Assembly (NCBI GenBank): GCA_963989385.1
Contig: OZ022501.1
Location: forward strand, 23,460,102-23,524,101
Direction of reading: 5' to 3'
Origin: Ctena decussata
Taxonomy: Eukaryota > Mollusca > Bivalvia > Lucinida > Lucinidae
Length of the DNA stretch: 64,000 nt
This document shows, in pieces, positions 22,401-33,891 of this stretch (its first letter is position 1; every line of letters starts with the position of its first letter). The position numbers and the translations under genes were made by a program. A model generated the notes under the pieces. That model was not told the DNA's origin and ran no database searches. It saw nothing but the letters and a program-made list of their open reading frames with translations.

Positions 22401-25400
22401 ATTACTGGGCGCATCCAGTATTCGTTTTTGGCGGGAATGACGACCCGCTATTTTATATATTTATATATATGTTTTTATATATTTTCTTAAATTCTCCTAC
22501 TCTCAGTGACCGGCACAAATTATAAATTTGGTAGATAAAAGTACTTTTACTATAAATCATTTTTATGTCTTTGATACGATTTTTCGTGAGAAATTTGAAA
22601 TCTAATAGAAACATATCAGGGCGTATATCTTTAAATACTTCTTGAGATATCCTGGTAACAAAATTTCATTTCAATTTTGATAATGGAGAGGTAACTCGAA
22701 AAGCACAAGTCTGATGATTGAACAAAAAATGTGGGCCCTCTCAATTTTCACGATCTATTTATAAATGAAATTTCAAAACCCTAGGCCTAGTGGTTCTTGC
22801 CCCAAGAACCTCCATAATTACTATCAGGGGGAATATCTCCATAATTGATGAACACAGATTTATCTAACCATTACCAAAATATCTGTTACTTCAAGGACTG
22901 CCAATATACTAAACTCGGCTTCCTAGGGTATGTGTTCTAGAAATTGGAAAAATGCCAAATTAAAATAAGGGGCATAACTCCATCATTTTTAAACGGAATT
23001 TGCCCAAAAGTTAATCATGTTTTTGTACATCTCACCCCAAAGCTGTATACCGCATATCATCATCCTAGCTCAAATACTTCTTGAGATATCGTGGTAACAA
23101 GATTTCATTTTACTATCGATAAAGGGGAGGTAACTAAAATGGTACAAAAAGTAAAAAGTATGCAAAGACCAGGAACTGAAACAATCAAAATCCAAATCCA
23201 GTCCTCAAACCATACAAGTCTGACGGAGTAAAAAAAATACGGGTCCACCCCATTTCCATGACCTTTTCAAATATAAAATTTCAAACCATGACTCTAGTGG
23301 TTCTTGCTCCCAGTAGCTGCATAAGTAATGACTTTTCATGACCTTTTCAAATATAAAATTTCAAACCATGGCTCTAGTGGTTCTTGCTCCCAGTAGCTGC
23401 ATAGGTAATGACTATCAGGGGGAATAACTCCATAATTTAAGAACATAGAGTTATTTGACCTTCACCAAAATATTAAACATACCAGGAACTACGTGTATAC
23501 CAAAAATAAGCTTTCTAGGTTAAGCGAGCATCTCATCATCCTAGCTCAAGTACTTCTTGAGATATCGTGGTAACAAGACTTTATTTTAATTTTCATAAAG
23601 AGGAGGTAACTCGAAAAGTACAAGTTTGTCGGAGCAAAAAAAAAAAAAAAAAATACGGGTCTGCTTATTTTTCATGATCTGTCCATATATGAAATTTCAA
23701 AACCCTTGGCCCAGTGGTTCTTAAGCAATATAGCTGCATCGCATGTCACTGACGAACGGACGAATAGATGAACAGACGAATGAACAAGGCGAAAGCAATA
23801 TGCCCCCTCAACTTCTTCGAAGTTTGGGGCATAATAACCAAAGCTATGTCTAATACCCTGATGATCTCAGCATGAAAATGTGTTAACAATTACTAAATTT
23901 AGTGTATCTACGTACTACATACATGTATCTACACATGCGATATAGTAAACAAAGAAGCAGCTGTCGAGGTTTGCCCTCTCAATGTCCGAGCTAGCCTTAA
24001 TTACTCACCGGTTTGGCTCTTTACATGACAGTTTCGACATAAAACAAGTGCTAGTAACCAATCAAACGTTGACAGAAAATAACACATTTGAGACGCCTCT
24101 GGCCTTACGGCATAGTGAAGCAGTTTTTCAGGGTCAAATAAATCATTGGCAGTACGAAAAGTGACGACCCTGCAACAACCGGTTTACTTTAATTGCTCCT
24201 ATGTTCTAGCTGTTTTATTCAGTGGTGTTATACATGTACATGTAATCCAATTACCTACAGAACTTTGTACTTTCTCCTGTATTTCATCACTCATATTTTC
24301 CTTGAATCCTTCTATTAGCGTTTGTAGATGTGAATTGGCACTATGGAATTCGGCTTTAGTTGCTGAAAAGAAAAAAAAAAAACATTCTGTTCAGACGAAC
24401 GGCTGATTTGGCTTTTAAAGTTTTTAATTCATTTTGTTTTATCAGTTAAGATCGATTTGGGAATGGGTGAGTGAATGATGAGGATTCGATAATCTAAAGA
24501 TCATTGGTTTGTCCTACGGGGTGGAAATCCTGCCTGAGAGCATGAATGAAACTAGGGGCAAGGTTTGTCGACATCTGAGACATCGCCGATTGCAAGACAT
24601 GTTAGACTAGCTTTGTAGCGGTGCTATTCAACAACTATTATAAATAAATAATCCATCTCTTAATCTGCACTTCATATGCTATAATAGTACTAAGAACAAC
24701 ACTGTAAAGTGTCTCGTTGCCCTTCCTCAACTTCACTGGACATAAATGAATTTTTTTCATCAACCAACACTGAAAATACAATAGGCCTATCTTTGCGAGT
24801 AAGCTAAGCAATACTTGCTTTATCCATTTTTAAATACCGGTACATGAATATTTCATTTTTTTTCTTATTTATGATTTTATGCTAATTTTTGTTAATATTG
24901 TGATTATGAGAATAAATTCTGTTCTGTTTTGTATTAATGAAATACATTTAAGTGACGTCGTTGATTGGAAAAGATGTTTTTGTATCTACGGCTCACACTT
25001 TTGGTACTTGATCATTTTTATCTTGCAGTGTTGACGACAATTAACCCATTCGACAAACGACCACAGATCACTACCTATATTTTTAAACGTGACTCGTCGA
25101 GGCATTATAGAACTTGAGGGAATAGTTGGTACACAAAAGCTGTCTAATGCGCTGTTGGATCAGAATCTTTCATTTGGCAGCAACAGCAACGATTTGATCC
25201 GGAATTTAGTCCACAGTATAATTGAGTCGCGACACGATAAAACCAACAAAGTGGTTATGCGCCCAGCGCAAACTCAGATGAGCCTGGGCATCCACCCAGT
25301 CTGATCAGAGTAATCGCTATGCGCCTAAAGGGTAGCTAAGGGTCTGAGCTAGCTCCGTGCGGACAGCAAAGATTCTAATCAGACGGGGCGGATGTCCAGG

Positions 25401-28400
25401 CTGATCTGAGTCTTCACTGGGCGCACATGCCACTTTGTTTGTTTTCTCGTGTCGCGGCTCTTATAATGATCGGTTAATTAGAATATATGAGCCTGGACAT
25501 GACAAAACCAATAATGTGGCATGTTCTCGCAGCGAAGGCTCAGATCAGCTTGGGCATCCGCCCTGACCAATACGAGTTTTCGCTGTCGGCATGGAGCTAG
25601 ATTAGACACTGATCTACCTTTTAAGAGCACAACGAAGACTCTGATTAGACTGGGCGGATGCATAGGCTGATCTGAGTCTTTGCGTGGTGCACATTCCGCT
25701 TTGTTGGTTTTGTAGTGTATCAGGTCTGACAATTCGCTCTGAATGTGGCTGTTAATCGAGTAATGAGGTTTGACCAGTTGTCTCCCGATGGCTATCCCGA
25801 AAAACGTATACTGTCTTTCCCATAAATAGCCATGAACCAGATAATTATAGACCTTACCTTCAAGCTCTTTGAAGAGTGGGGATTTTATCAATAGTCTTAC
25901 CTTCCAGCTCTTTAAGAGTTGTATCAAACTTCTCCAGAATTTGTTTCATCTGAAAATTATTTTCCACCGTCTTCTCCATTAACTTCTCTTCATAATCGAA
26001 TCTGTGAATGTACGTTACTAAACATGCTATATCAGTGATGAATTGCTAATGTATCTTTTGGATTTTGAACGGCTATACGAGTGGTTACACGCATAAATGT
26101 AATTTACAGCACATACAAACAGTAAGGGATCTTGCCATTTCGTGCAGTATTTTCAGAGTCCACAGATTGTCTAAATAAGTTCCGAATAGTAAGATCTTTT
26201 GCAAGTAAAGAATACACGAAATAAGTGACAACAACAGCCTCGGTTTAACTGAGTCTCTAATGAAACGTAGTGACCAGTAATGAAAGGTGTAAACACTAGC
26301 CACGTATCCACCCCCATCCCAGCACCAGAGCTTTTGAAGCTTCCCCTCACTTAAAACAAGTAAAATCTTAAAAAAAAAAATAATCAGCGCAGATTAAATG
26401 GAAGTGTGTTTTGTTAAGGCGCGTTTACACGACCAAAGTTTCTATGACAAAGTAGGTTTGTCACAGAAAAATTTGCTCGTGTAAATGCCAAAATATGACA
26501 AGGTTTCTTTAACAAATATATATGGTAAAGTTACTTCGATAAATTAAATTTGTCCGTGTAAACGGAGAACTTTGCTAAAGATTATGTAACAAAGAACATT
26601 GCTACAAGCGTGGAAACTGTGACAAAGATTTTGTTTCATCGCTGCAGGTAACTTTGACGAATAATATTTGGTCGTGTGAACACTGCAGCAAATATTTCAT
26701 TGCCAAAGTTTATGTGACAAAGATTCTATGGCACATTTTCTTTAACGAATAATTTGCTCCGTGTAAACGCAAAATGTTTGTCATACTTTCTTTGTTAAAG
26801 TTTCTGTGACATAGAAACTTTGCTCGTGTAAACGCGCCCTTATACGTCTCTAGTTGAAGATTTGACAACAACTTTCATGAATAAGTAAGCTATATCGGTA
26901 GGCACCAACAATTGTAATTTTGACACTGGGTAGCGATAACGACCTATCTCAAAGTTAAGCTGTCCTATTAGGAATTCCAAAATGGACCGCGGTCAATCTT
27001 GAAATTGGCCTGATTTCAAAATAGTTATCAACATGTTGCACTGTTTGTTTGTTTGTGTGTATTAAACCGAAAGTAGAAATCGAAAGTACATTTAAGACGA
27101 AAAAAGGAAAGTTTTGAATATCTGCGTCTGTTTACGATAAACTTTCTATTGTGAAATATGACAGAGTGCTAGTATCACAGTGCAGTACGACGAGAAAAAA
27201 CGAAGATTAAATATTCATTGACCTTTGATATTATTATTGGCTAAATTTTGACATATATACGCGTTATTTGACCAATGAAAGCTTGTGACATGTGGAACAA
27301 TATCGAAATTATACGAGGCTGCGCCTCGAAAAAATACAGTAAGTTTGGAACATACGGAACTAAAATTAATAAGAAGGATGTATGTTTGAGAAAAGGAGGT
27401 CTTTTGGAGCGGCGTATGTTGAAAAATGGAGACGTTTTCAGGGATCAGTGCTGAATAATGGGCTTATCGGTGGTTTCATACCCGCACTGGACTGACGGTG
27501 GCACATGCCTGTATTGAACCAATCCCCCGCCGGCCCACTCCGGGCTTACAATACAACACAATACAAAAGTCTTGACACTTACTACCATAGAGGAATGCAA
27601 CACTGTCTTGCCTAACCTGCGCAATACGATTTGGATCAGTATTTGAATTTTTGACTTTTTATTTAGTTCATTTTTTCTGTTAATCACCTTTATCAATAAC
27701 TTTGATTAAGAAATAGGTCAGCTCTAGCAGTGAATTGTTGAGTAATAATTTACTGTTTGGAGGTCAGTTGAAAAGTAGATCATATCACAAGCGCGGAGCG
27801 CGAGTGATATATTTACTTTCAACTGACCGACAAACAGTTCATTATTACTCAACAATTCAATTCTAGAGATGAACTATTTCGATTCTAACATTCAAAAACG
27901 CCGAAAAACTATTCTTTTCATTCAAACTCTCCCAACCTTCCTGCCAGCGCGTTCATGCTCCCGCCAATATTCCTAACTGTATCTACGACAAATGTACGTT
28001 TTTATGGCGATTTAGAAAGAAAAAGAGACGTTACACCGTCTAACGTCTCAAAACGTCACAAAATTACGTCAGTAGTTGCAGTGACGTCAGCAATTAGATT
28101 CACGCGCTCCGAAACAGTGAATTGTTGCAGAATAAAACACGGTAACTTTCCATTGCTTCTATAGGCGCACTGTGTTAGAATAACCATTATTTTTAGTATT
28201 AAATAAGATAAAATTTCCCTTTAAAAGGAAGGCTTGCACAGCGAAAACAGTGAAATTTTCATGAGTTGTTATTGAAGTGAACCCGATTGTTAGTGCACTT
28301 TCTGTCGCTTACTTTTATTTAGCAAAGTATTTAATTTCTAACTTCTTGAATGGTGGCATTATCCACGGGTGTAAGGTAAAATCAAGTGTAGAATTTATTT

Positions 28401-30766
28401 GAAAAACAAATTGAGAAAACACACAAACACACACACACACACACAAACAGTTTTCCAACATTTTGGCCGGCCGTTAGTCGTGTCTTAAGGAAAATAATGG
28501 ACCTATTTCAAGTCTTTTCTTTACGGCTGTTGAGTCACATTTAGTCTGAATCAAATTTTAGGAAAGACTGTTTCAAACCCATGTCTATGGAATCTTGGCA
28601 CATCTGAACTTGGCATCAAAAGAAGAAGTAAATTAATATTAACTGAAGTTTATTTTCGGTTTAAGTGGCATCAGTGGCAGTGACTGGAACAAAATTTTGA
28701 CACTTTGAGAAGAAAATGCATGCTGTTATTGTTTGGACAATAACTTGCTTTACACCATTTGGGACCAACAAAGCACGGAACCTATTGCGTTCGTATTTCC
28801 ATGAACTCCCGACAAATGAAATTTATGTTTTATATTTATGGTATGTTTTTACATCAATTTTGTTTACTCATTCGTGAAGTTCTGACTAATTTAACGCCAA
28901 GCAAAGGACAAAGAATAGTTAATAACCAAGGTGTTTGGTAATGAAATACAGCAGCCGTCACTATGACGACGTATATCAAACGTTACGTCGGCCAATCATC
29001 TATTTGAATTATCCGTGACGTTGCTTACGCGTAAGATTGCATGAATGTGTGTTGTTCGTGGATGTATGAACATCGTCAGCCCAGTATAAGTTCATCTAAG
29101 GAAATCGTCGACGAGTGTAAATATTTCCCTGTACATTTGTATAGCTGAACTAAGAAGGCAACATTAGAGAGTGTTATAAAAGCAAGAAAAATGTCCACAC
29201 ACCCCAACCCGCACCTACTGCAGGCACAGTAGGCCCTTGTTCTACTATAATCCAAATAAGTAGGACGCCCCGGCACTGGAAGTTATACCAAGCATCATCG
29301 CACCAACCAACCAACCCCTCCGTTGTCATAAAGCTGACAATGAATCCCTAACAGTTTCAAATTTTAACAATTCTGAGTTTCTAATGTTAACAGTTCTGAA
29401 TTGTACCCTTTTTCTGTATCATTGTTCAGGCTATTCATGAACATATTGATGGCCAAAAGGAAATTTATCAGATGCTAAAAATGTGTACATAATATATCGC
29501 TTTGTGTCATGGAAATGCCTTTTGCAATGCGTAAGCGTTAAGTACTCACCGACATTACCGACTTTTACATACATAACACGGTCAGTTCTACATATAAGCA
29601 AGCCACACACATAGATAGATGGAATAAAAAAAAATCAGTTAATGTGATAAGGGAAGAAAATCGTCAAAAGCGCTTGTTTCTAAATCTAAACAACAAATTT
29701 GAACTCTGCTCTTTCAGTTTTTACAGATACACAGATCAGCCCACTCCGGCATAAGCGCAGTCTTATCAGTCTATCCTCAGCATAAAAGATGTCTTCATCA
29801 TGGATCATCATGAAGAATATATATGCCGAAAAAGACAGATCAGATCCCATGAATGCATTGGCGCTGGACAGTGTGCCGGCTGCTCTGACCAGTCAGATTA
29901 TGCGATGCCCTAAGGCCTATTTTTCGCGACGCCGCTGCACGATTTTTGGAAAAGCTAATGCTTTGCGCTATTGCTATATATAAACACTGTTTCTTACACG
30001 GGTTTTGGTATATTTCGTCGGAGAAAAGGCCAAAAACTTTGCATTAAATTCAGAGTTTCATTTTTAATGCAATCAGTTTATAAAAAGCAAAAGAAACGTG
30101 GCCAAGTTCAAGGCACTTGTGAAAGAAAAACGTGCTTTTTAACGGAAATATTAAAAAAAAGAAGTACATGTACTATCAAAAATAGAATATTAAAGTTTCC
30201 ATCTGTTATTTTTAGCAGATGAGGTAAATCGGATATGGATAAAAATGGACAAAATCGGACGAGGTCTATGTTTGTTATGTCTGTGAAGAAAATAATGAAG
30301 AAATGCAGTCTCAAACCGGAACAAGCTTTCCAATCTCTTTGGCTTAATATTGCGGCTCTAAAACGAATCGTTGCAGTACACACTCTCCAGGTATTTCCGA
30401 CTAAGTGTGACGTATCGTTTCCGAAAATAACTCGGTATCACTAAACCACTTGAATACTGGCTTGCCGCCGAGACGGCAAGCCAAAAATTAGTAGTTTCTT
30501 ATTTATTGTGATCATACATACAGTGTAGTCGTTAATAATTGTATTTTTAATTTAATTATAATATATTTTCGATAAATTTTGTTGTTATTGTTGTTAGTAT
30601 TATTAATTATTATTCTTCTATTACCACTGGTATTATCATTATCATAAGATCTGTGAAAAATAATTATAGTAAGTTACCTGGAGTAGCATTTCGGTTCATT
30701 TTCCAAACTTAGCGTTGTTCCAAACAAAAGTAAAACCATATAAAACTCATGCTGAAAACAAACCAT
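19033..30766 (-). CDS. Secreted C1q-domain-containing protein (4 exons)
   Basis: Four exons join in one frame: 30,766-30,678, 26,001-25,901, 24,362-24,255 and 19,451-19,033 (717 nt, 238 residues). All junctions have GT/AG sites, and phases match (2, 1, 1). The product has a signal peptide (about residues 1-20), a short N-terminal region with one Cys, about 70 residues of heptad-like charged coiled coil (two exons) and a C-terminal C1q domain of about 135 residues. The C1q domain shows the family core: F-N-V, LSGG, the T-G-x-F-T-A-P-V-x-G-T-Y-x-F stretch, G-D-E-V-W-V and F-S-G-x-L-L at the end. Bivalves have hundreds of such genes. Their products trimerise through coiled coil and C1q and act as soluble pattern-recognition lectins or immune opsonins; that role is inferred from the family. 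There is no collagen stretch, as usual in bivalves. I chose the ATG at 30,766 (A at -3, G at +4) over 30,739 because the latter leaves a signal peptide of only about 11 residues. Confidence 0.85.
20205..20300 (+). repeat. tRNA-derived SINE head (candidate)
   Basis: Contains an A-box-like TAGTCCTATCGGCAAAGCG and an exact B box GGTTCGAGCCC at tRNA-like spacing, flanked by GTGGCGGCA and CTGTGGCC that can pair as an acceptor stem. There is no clean cloverleaf, and an intron location favours a SINE or tRNA relic over a functional tRNA gene. Confidence 0.5.
20471..20734 (+). pseudogene. GIY-YIG-type retroelement C-terminus, degenerate
   Basis: Reading 20,471-20,734 with one internal TGA (20,501-20,503) gives a pattern typical of the GIY-YIG endonuclease region of Penelope-like and related retroelements: C-I-W-stop-G-E-K-Y-I-R-E-T-S, then LRHR, then a conserved H-R-Q-x-I-R and a later S-H. 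The family usually has C-x2-C before G-E-x-Y-I-G-E-T. Here the second Cys codon is the stop and Gly of the active motif is Arg, so it cannot be active. It ends in TAG and lies in intron 3 of the C1q gene. No reverse transcriptase was seen upstream. Confidence 0.6.
21590..23835 (+). mobile_element. Array element G with ~480-bp units and GGGGCATAA hairpin end
   Basis: Units containing ACTTCTTGAGATATCGTGGT, GGGGAGGTAACTCGAAAAGT, ATGAAATTTCAAAACCC and TAGTGGTTCTTGC recur at about 22,636, 23,075 and 23,550; a decayed unit is seen at 21,890-22,200. A 78-bp sub-duplication lies at 23,262-23,412. The array ends with a GACG-type run (GACGAACGGACGAATAGATG) and a terminal hairpin GCCCCCTCAACTTCTTCGAAGTTTGGGGC at 23,800-23,829. 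The frames of about 100 residues at 21,570-22,203 are repeat translations. It sits in intron 3 of the C1q gene. Confidence 0.65.
24255..24362 (-). CDS. C1q gene exon 3: coiled coil
   Basis: 108 nt between a CTTTTCAG acceptor and a GTAATT donor, phase 1 on both sides, so it is symmetric and could be skipped without a frameshift. It encodes about 35 residues with a heptad-like charged pattern (A-T-K-A-E-F at the start, V-Q-S-S-V at the end). Confidence 0.82.
24440..24640 (+). repeat. Possible SINE fragment
   Basis: GGTTTGTCCTACGGGGTGG resembles a B-box region and is followed by CCTGCCTGAGAGCATG and a short AT-rich tail (AAATAAATAA). The evidence is weak and no A box is visible. Confidence 0.25.
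25224..25460. mobile_element. GAGCCGCGACACGAG MITE, copy 3
   Basis: 237 bp, ends GAGTCGCGACACGATAAAACC / GTTTTCTCGTGTCGCGGCTC, inside intron 2 of the C1q gene. Flanks (AATT / TTAT) are not an exact duplication. Confidence 0.82.
25489..25726. mobile_element. GAGCCGCGACACGAG MITE, copy 4 (diverged)
   Basis: Starts GAGCCTGGACATGACAAAACC and ends GGTTTTGTAGTGTATCAGGTC, with the same CAGATCAGC-TGGGCATCCGCC core. It is the most diverged copy and lies only 28 bp from copy 3, head to tail, in the same intron. Confidence 0.7.
25858..25900 (-). other. Duplicated 5' splice site after C1q exon 2
   Basis: Forty-three bases downstream of the exon 2 donor the minus strand repeats the exon end: CTCTTCAAAGAGCTTGAAG-GTAAGG against CTCTTAAAGAGCTGGAAG-GTAAGA. 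Both donors look strong. Use of the distal one would add 43 nt, shift the frame and reach a TGA before the C1q exon. Confidence 0.55.
25901..26001 (-). CDS. C1q gene exon 2: coiled coil
   Basis: 101 nt between a TTCACAG acceptor and a GTAAGA donor; enters in phase 2, leaves in phase 1. It encodes a short aromatic-acidic lead (R-F-D-Y-E-E) and a heptad-like stretch ending T-T-L-K-E-L-E. A basic/aromatic F-D-Y start just after the signal-peptide exon is common in bivalve C1q proteins. Confidence 0.82.
26417..26840. mobile_element. GCGTTTACACGA MITE (424 bp, TA-flanked)
   Basis: Inverted ends AGGCGCGTTTACACGACCAA / TTGCTCGTGTAAACGCGCCCT with TA on both sides. The interior repeats GTGTAAACG and TTTGTCACAGAAA / TGACAAAG words in both orientations at 30-70-bp spacing, so most of the element can fold back in several registers. 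It is in intron 1 of the C1q gene. No ORF. Confidence 0.75.
27722..27869. mobile_element. 148-bp palindromic MITE
   Basis: Arms CTCTAGCAGTGAATTGTTGAG-TAATAAT and ATTATTACTCAACAATTCAATTCTAGAG mirror each other. Inner arms CAGTTGAAAGT / ACTTTCAACTG follow, and the loop is GCGCGGAGCGC. Confidence 0.75.
28421..28450. repeat. (CA)n microsatellite
   Basis: ACACACAAACACACACACAC-type run of about 30 bases in intron 1 of the C1q gene. Confidence 0.85.
29192..29312. repeat. Twin-hairpin dispersed repeat, copy 1
   Basis: Shares about 110 bp with 42,163-42,272. It contains hairpin 1 (CCTACTG-CAGGCA-CAGTAGG) and hairpin 2 (TACTATAATCCAAATAAGTA), then GGACGCCCCGGCAC and a CCAAC-rich tail. No coding frame. 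Confidence 0.65.
30540..30660. repeat. Low-complexity TTATTG/ATTATT stretch
   Basis: Simple AT-rich trinucleotide-like sequence immediately downstream of C1q exon 1, inside intron 1. Confidence 0.6.
30678..30766 (-). CDS. C1q gene exon 1: signal peptide
   Basis: Starts at an ATG in good context (AAAATGG). It encodes a short polar lead, a hydrophobic run (F-Y-M-V-L-L-L-F-G-T-T-L-S) and then L-E-N-E-P-K-C-Y-S, ending at a CTCCAG-GTAACT donor in phase 2. Cleavage after Ser20 is plausible. A TTTTCAG at 30,753-30,759 could be an alternative acceptor that would force use of the ATG at 30,739. Confidence 0.7.
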
Positions 30767-31084
30767 TTTGCTTTGGTTTGAAGGTAGCCAAGTTCTGTTT
30801 TAACAGTTTGTTCTCTCAGGACTCGATGCAGTTTGGGAGAAAGATTCTTTGAAAAGAAAGATATTTAAAGGGACAACTTCGAAATAGAAAGTGTGTTTTC
30901 TTTCAGTTTCACGAGAACGCAGTTATCTTTTTTAATATAGTGTTTACAGTGCATAATCTGGACAAAGAAATATATATTGAAAGAAAACTCTGACCTTTAA
31001 AGTACAATTCTAATTTGGTTGGTTTAAACTTTTATTTTTTCATATATTTAACACAATCACGTACATACAAAATACATATTTATT

Positions 31085-31087
<3 letters not shown>

Positions 31088-31132
<45 letters not shown>
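31088..31132. repeat. (TA)n microsatellite
   Basis: An uninterrupted TA run of about 45 bases about 320 bp upstream of the C1q start codon on the minus strand. It may lie in or near the promoter. Confidence 0.9.
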
Positions 31133-31136
<4 letters not shown>

Positions 31137-31139
31137 GGG

Positions 31140-31868
31140 ATCTGAAAAAAGCCATTCGGCTTATATGAATTCATCTATTCTAATTTGACATATCATATTT
31201 AATCTCGTGATGGCTATGTCTGCCTTCATCTGATCGTACAAAATAAAACATTCGATAACGTGGCCCGGTGATGGGTTAAGGTATGGCTGTGTTGCCCTCT
31301 GTATTCAAAATACCAGAGCTAAAGATCCCATTCATACACTTTATACTATTAGCATATTCGTATACTGCTCTTCCACTTTACATATTTATTCATTTACTCT
31401 CAGTAATTGCCAGTTTGTTTTATGTGAAATACAGGCATAGCAACAGTGTTTCATATTTACACTATCTTATAAATACATTGTACCACAGTTAGTCAAAATA
31501 AACTGTAGGACTGATAGTAATTCATATTCTCTCAACACAGACCAACTCAGACCAAGAATAGGTGTCATATACTGACCAAGAAAAAAGTGGGTCTGTTATA
31601 TACTTAATGCTTCAAAAATGGGACCTATTTATATACTTTCGGGTAGCACATAGGAACAACATGTATCATGTATATCATATGTTTCAAGCTACCTTTCTGT
31701 TAGTTCCTGCTTTAGATGCGTCACATCTTAAAGTGTATTTTTCGTACAGACACCAGGAGAATGAGTGTATTGAAGTAACGACAACAGGCAAGACCTTATG
31801 CGTAACATTTTCGCCTTTTTACCTAACGTCTGAATGAAGGAATTAAGAAATCAGACAAAAAAGTATAT
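31140..31868. other. Unassigned interval upstream of the C1q gene
   Basis: AT-rich with two unremarkable open frames (69 and 91 residues) lacking recognisable motifs or splice context. No repeat ends found. Confidence 0.35.
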
Positions 31869-32104
31869 GAGCCGCGACACGAGAAATCCAACAATGTGGT
31901 TGTGCGCCCGGTGCAGACTCAGATCAGCCTGGGCATCCGCCCAGTCTGATCAGAGTCTTCGCTGACCGCATGGAGGTAGCTTAGACACTTAGCTACCTTT
32001 TAGGCGCTTAGCAATGAGTCTGATCGGACTGAGTGAATGCCCAGGCTGATCTGAGTCTGCGTTGGGCGCACTACCACATTGTTGGTTTTCTCGTGTCGCG
32101 GCTC
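31869..32104. mobile_element. GAGCCGCGACACGAG MITE, copy 5
   Basis: 236 bp, intact ends GAGCCGCGACACGAG / CTCGTGTCGCGGCTC, flanked by ATAT on both sides (4-bp target duplication). Confidence 0.88.
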
Positions 32105-33000
32105 ATATAATCAAATATTATTATATTGGCAGCTGTATCGTGTCTTGTGGATCTTCTCAGATCTTTATCACATGCGACGCTTCTTTTAGATAGTCTTAAG
32201 TCTTGCTCATGTGATTTGTACTGAAATACTCTCTCGGCGACAGGAGAACTGGTTCAAAATCAAAAACATAAAAGCTCAGGAATACAAGGTATGATATGCA
32301 TGTTACATTAATATTGCATGTATATATTTTAAATATATACGGGGACATTTGCTGTGACGGTAAAGGTCGTGCAGTTATAGTGATTTGGGTTTAAACAATA
32401 TATATTCATAGAAAATGCATATATCAAATATTACACAACATGGTACAGGATCTGACGGTAAGCGTAACGCTTAATAGAAGCCATCTCCTGAAGTTTTAGT
32501 GATTTTATATAGACACCGCAGAAATGTCAAATCATGCAGCTACGTTATGTGTCACTTTTGAAAAAATTTCAATGAAAAATAAGTATTTTCATACATTTAA
32601 TATAAGGTAGGGATAGCTTTGTACATCGGAGCAGCACATTAATGGCTTTGAGTGTGTTATCCTATCTTAATATTGTAATGTTTCTTCTGTTTCTCCGGTT
32701 TGACAAAACTAACACCCTCTTTTACGTTTTTTTTTATTTTATTTTTTTGACCTTTTAAGACACTTTCGAGTGCAGTATGACAATTGAAGACGTTTCCATA
32801 GCCTACTCAGTATCGTGTAAACGAACATTACTTTTGCGGTGTATGTCTAAATGCAGGTCTACAACCCTCTTATCAGTGCCAGCATCAGATAAAACTGACA
32901 TACAAGGATCAAATAAAATTAAAGCTGATCATATAAAATATTTCTTTAATTTGGTCGCCTTTTTTTTTACAATAATACACAAAAAAGGGAACTTGAATAT
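32105..33000. other. Unassigned AT-rich interval
   Basis: No exon, terminal repeat or array recognised. A poly-T/AT tract lies at 32,728-32,750. Confidence 0.35.
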
Positions 33001-33002
33001 AA

Positions 33003-33283
33003 CACCCGCCACGGTCGAGTGGTTAAAGCCACTCAGTAAAGGTGCAACGGGTCGCATGAAGGTCACGAGCTAAACCCGTGTTTGAGCCAACCGGCGACTG
33101 GAAAAAATATCTCTGTCAACCCAGCAGAAATGTGTACCTGTTTCGAATCAGGGAAGGATGAGGAAGCGAAAAGAAAGAAATTGGTCCTCCTTGCAAGTAC
33201 TGTGCCTAAGATAAACTGGGTCTCTAACCCTCACTGCCCCTACGGCAACTAGGCTATGGGAAACCTTTACCTTTATAATGTTT
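33003..33283 (+). mobile_element. tRNA-derived SINE
   Basis: The head has an A-box-like GGTCGAGTGGTTAAAG and a weaker B-box-like GTTTGAGCCA. The body contains GGTCCTCCTTGCAAGTACTG and ACTGGGTCTCTAACCCTCAC. The end has a CCCCTACGGCAACTAGGCTA block and a CCTTTACCTTTATAA tail. The A/B promoter, unrelated body and simple tail are the SINE plan. It is a single copy in this window. Confidence 0.6.
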
Positions 33284-33289
33284 GATGGC

Positions 33290-33891
33290 CTACCGACATA
33301 CCCCCTCTAGGCTGCTTATTCAAGCAGAAAAATTATTGACGAAATAATTTCTTGATGGTGAAAAGCGCAAACCACAAAGATGTAGCATACCAAATCTCAA
33401 GCATTTTACTGTCCTGCAAATATTCGACATAGCTAAAGATAAAACAAACTATTCAAAATACTGAGGTAAAGTTTCACCGTTCTCCGCAGTACCATCACAC
33501 GATTACCATGACGACCCATGTTGACATCTTCCCGAATTTTGACCGAGAAATTAAATACATAGCTGGATAAAATGAAAAATAAATTTGTTTTACTAAAGAA
33601 TTTAATGGGTTTACGATTATTAATAACATTCATACAGCAAAAGTCCGCGTTTTTTATCATATCTTTTCGTGTATTCCTTGCTTACAAAGGATCTCGCAAT
33701 TCAGAACTTATTTATCTTCATTGCAGCTGGTGTTGTGCCTTGTGGCGCTCGTAAAATGTATCCTCGAATATCATCACAGTGCAGATTATATTTTCTGGTC
33801 CTTGGGGGTATGAATGAGTTCATTTAGAGTCAAACTGAAAATAGAGTTCTGCTAAAGCCGATGCTAGGGGCGTAGCTGGTGTTTAACATTT
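33290..33891. other. Unassigned interval
   Basis: Only short frames in both directions around 33,433-33,754; none shows family motifs. Confidence 0.35.
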
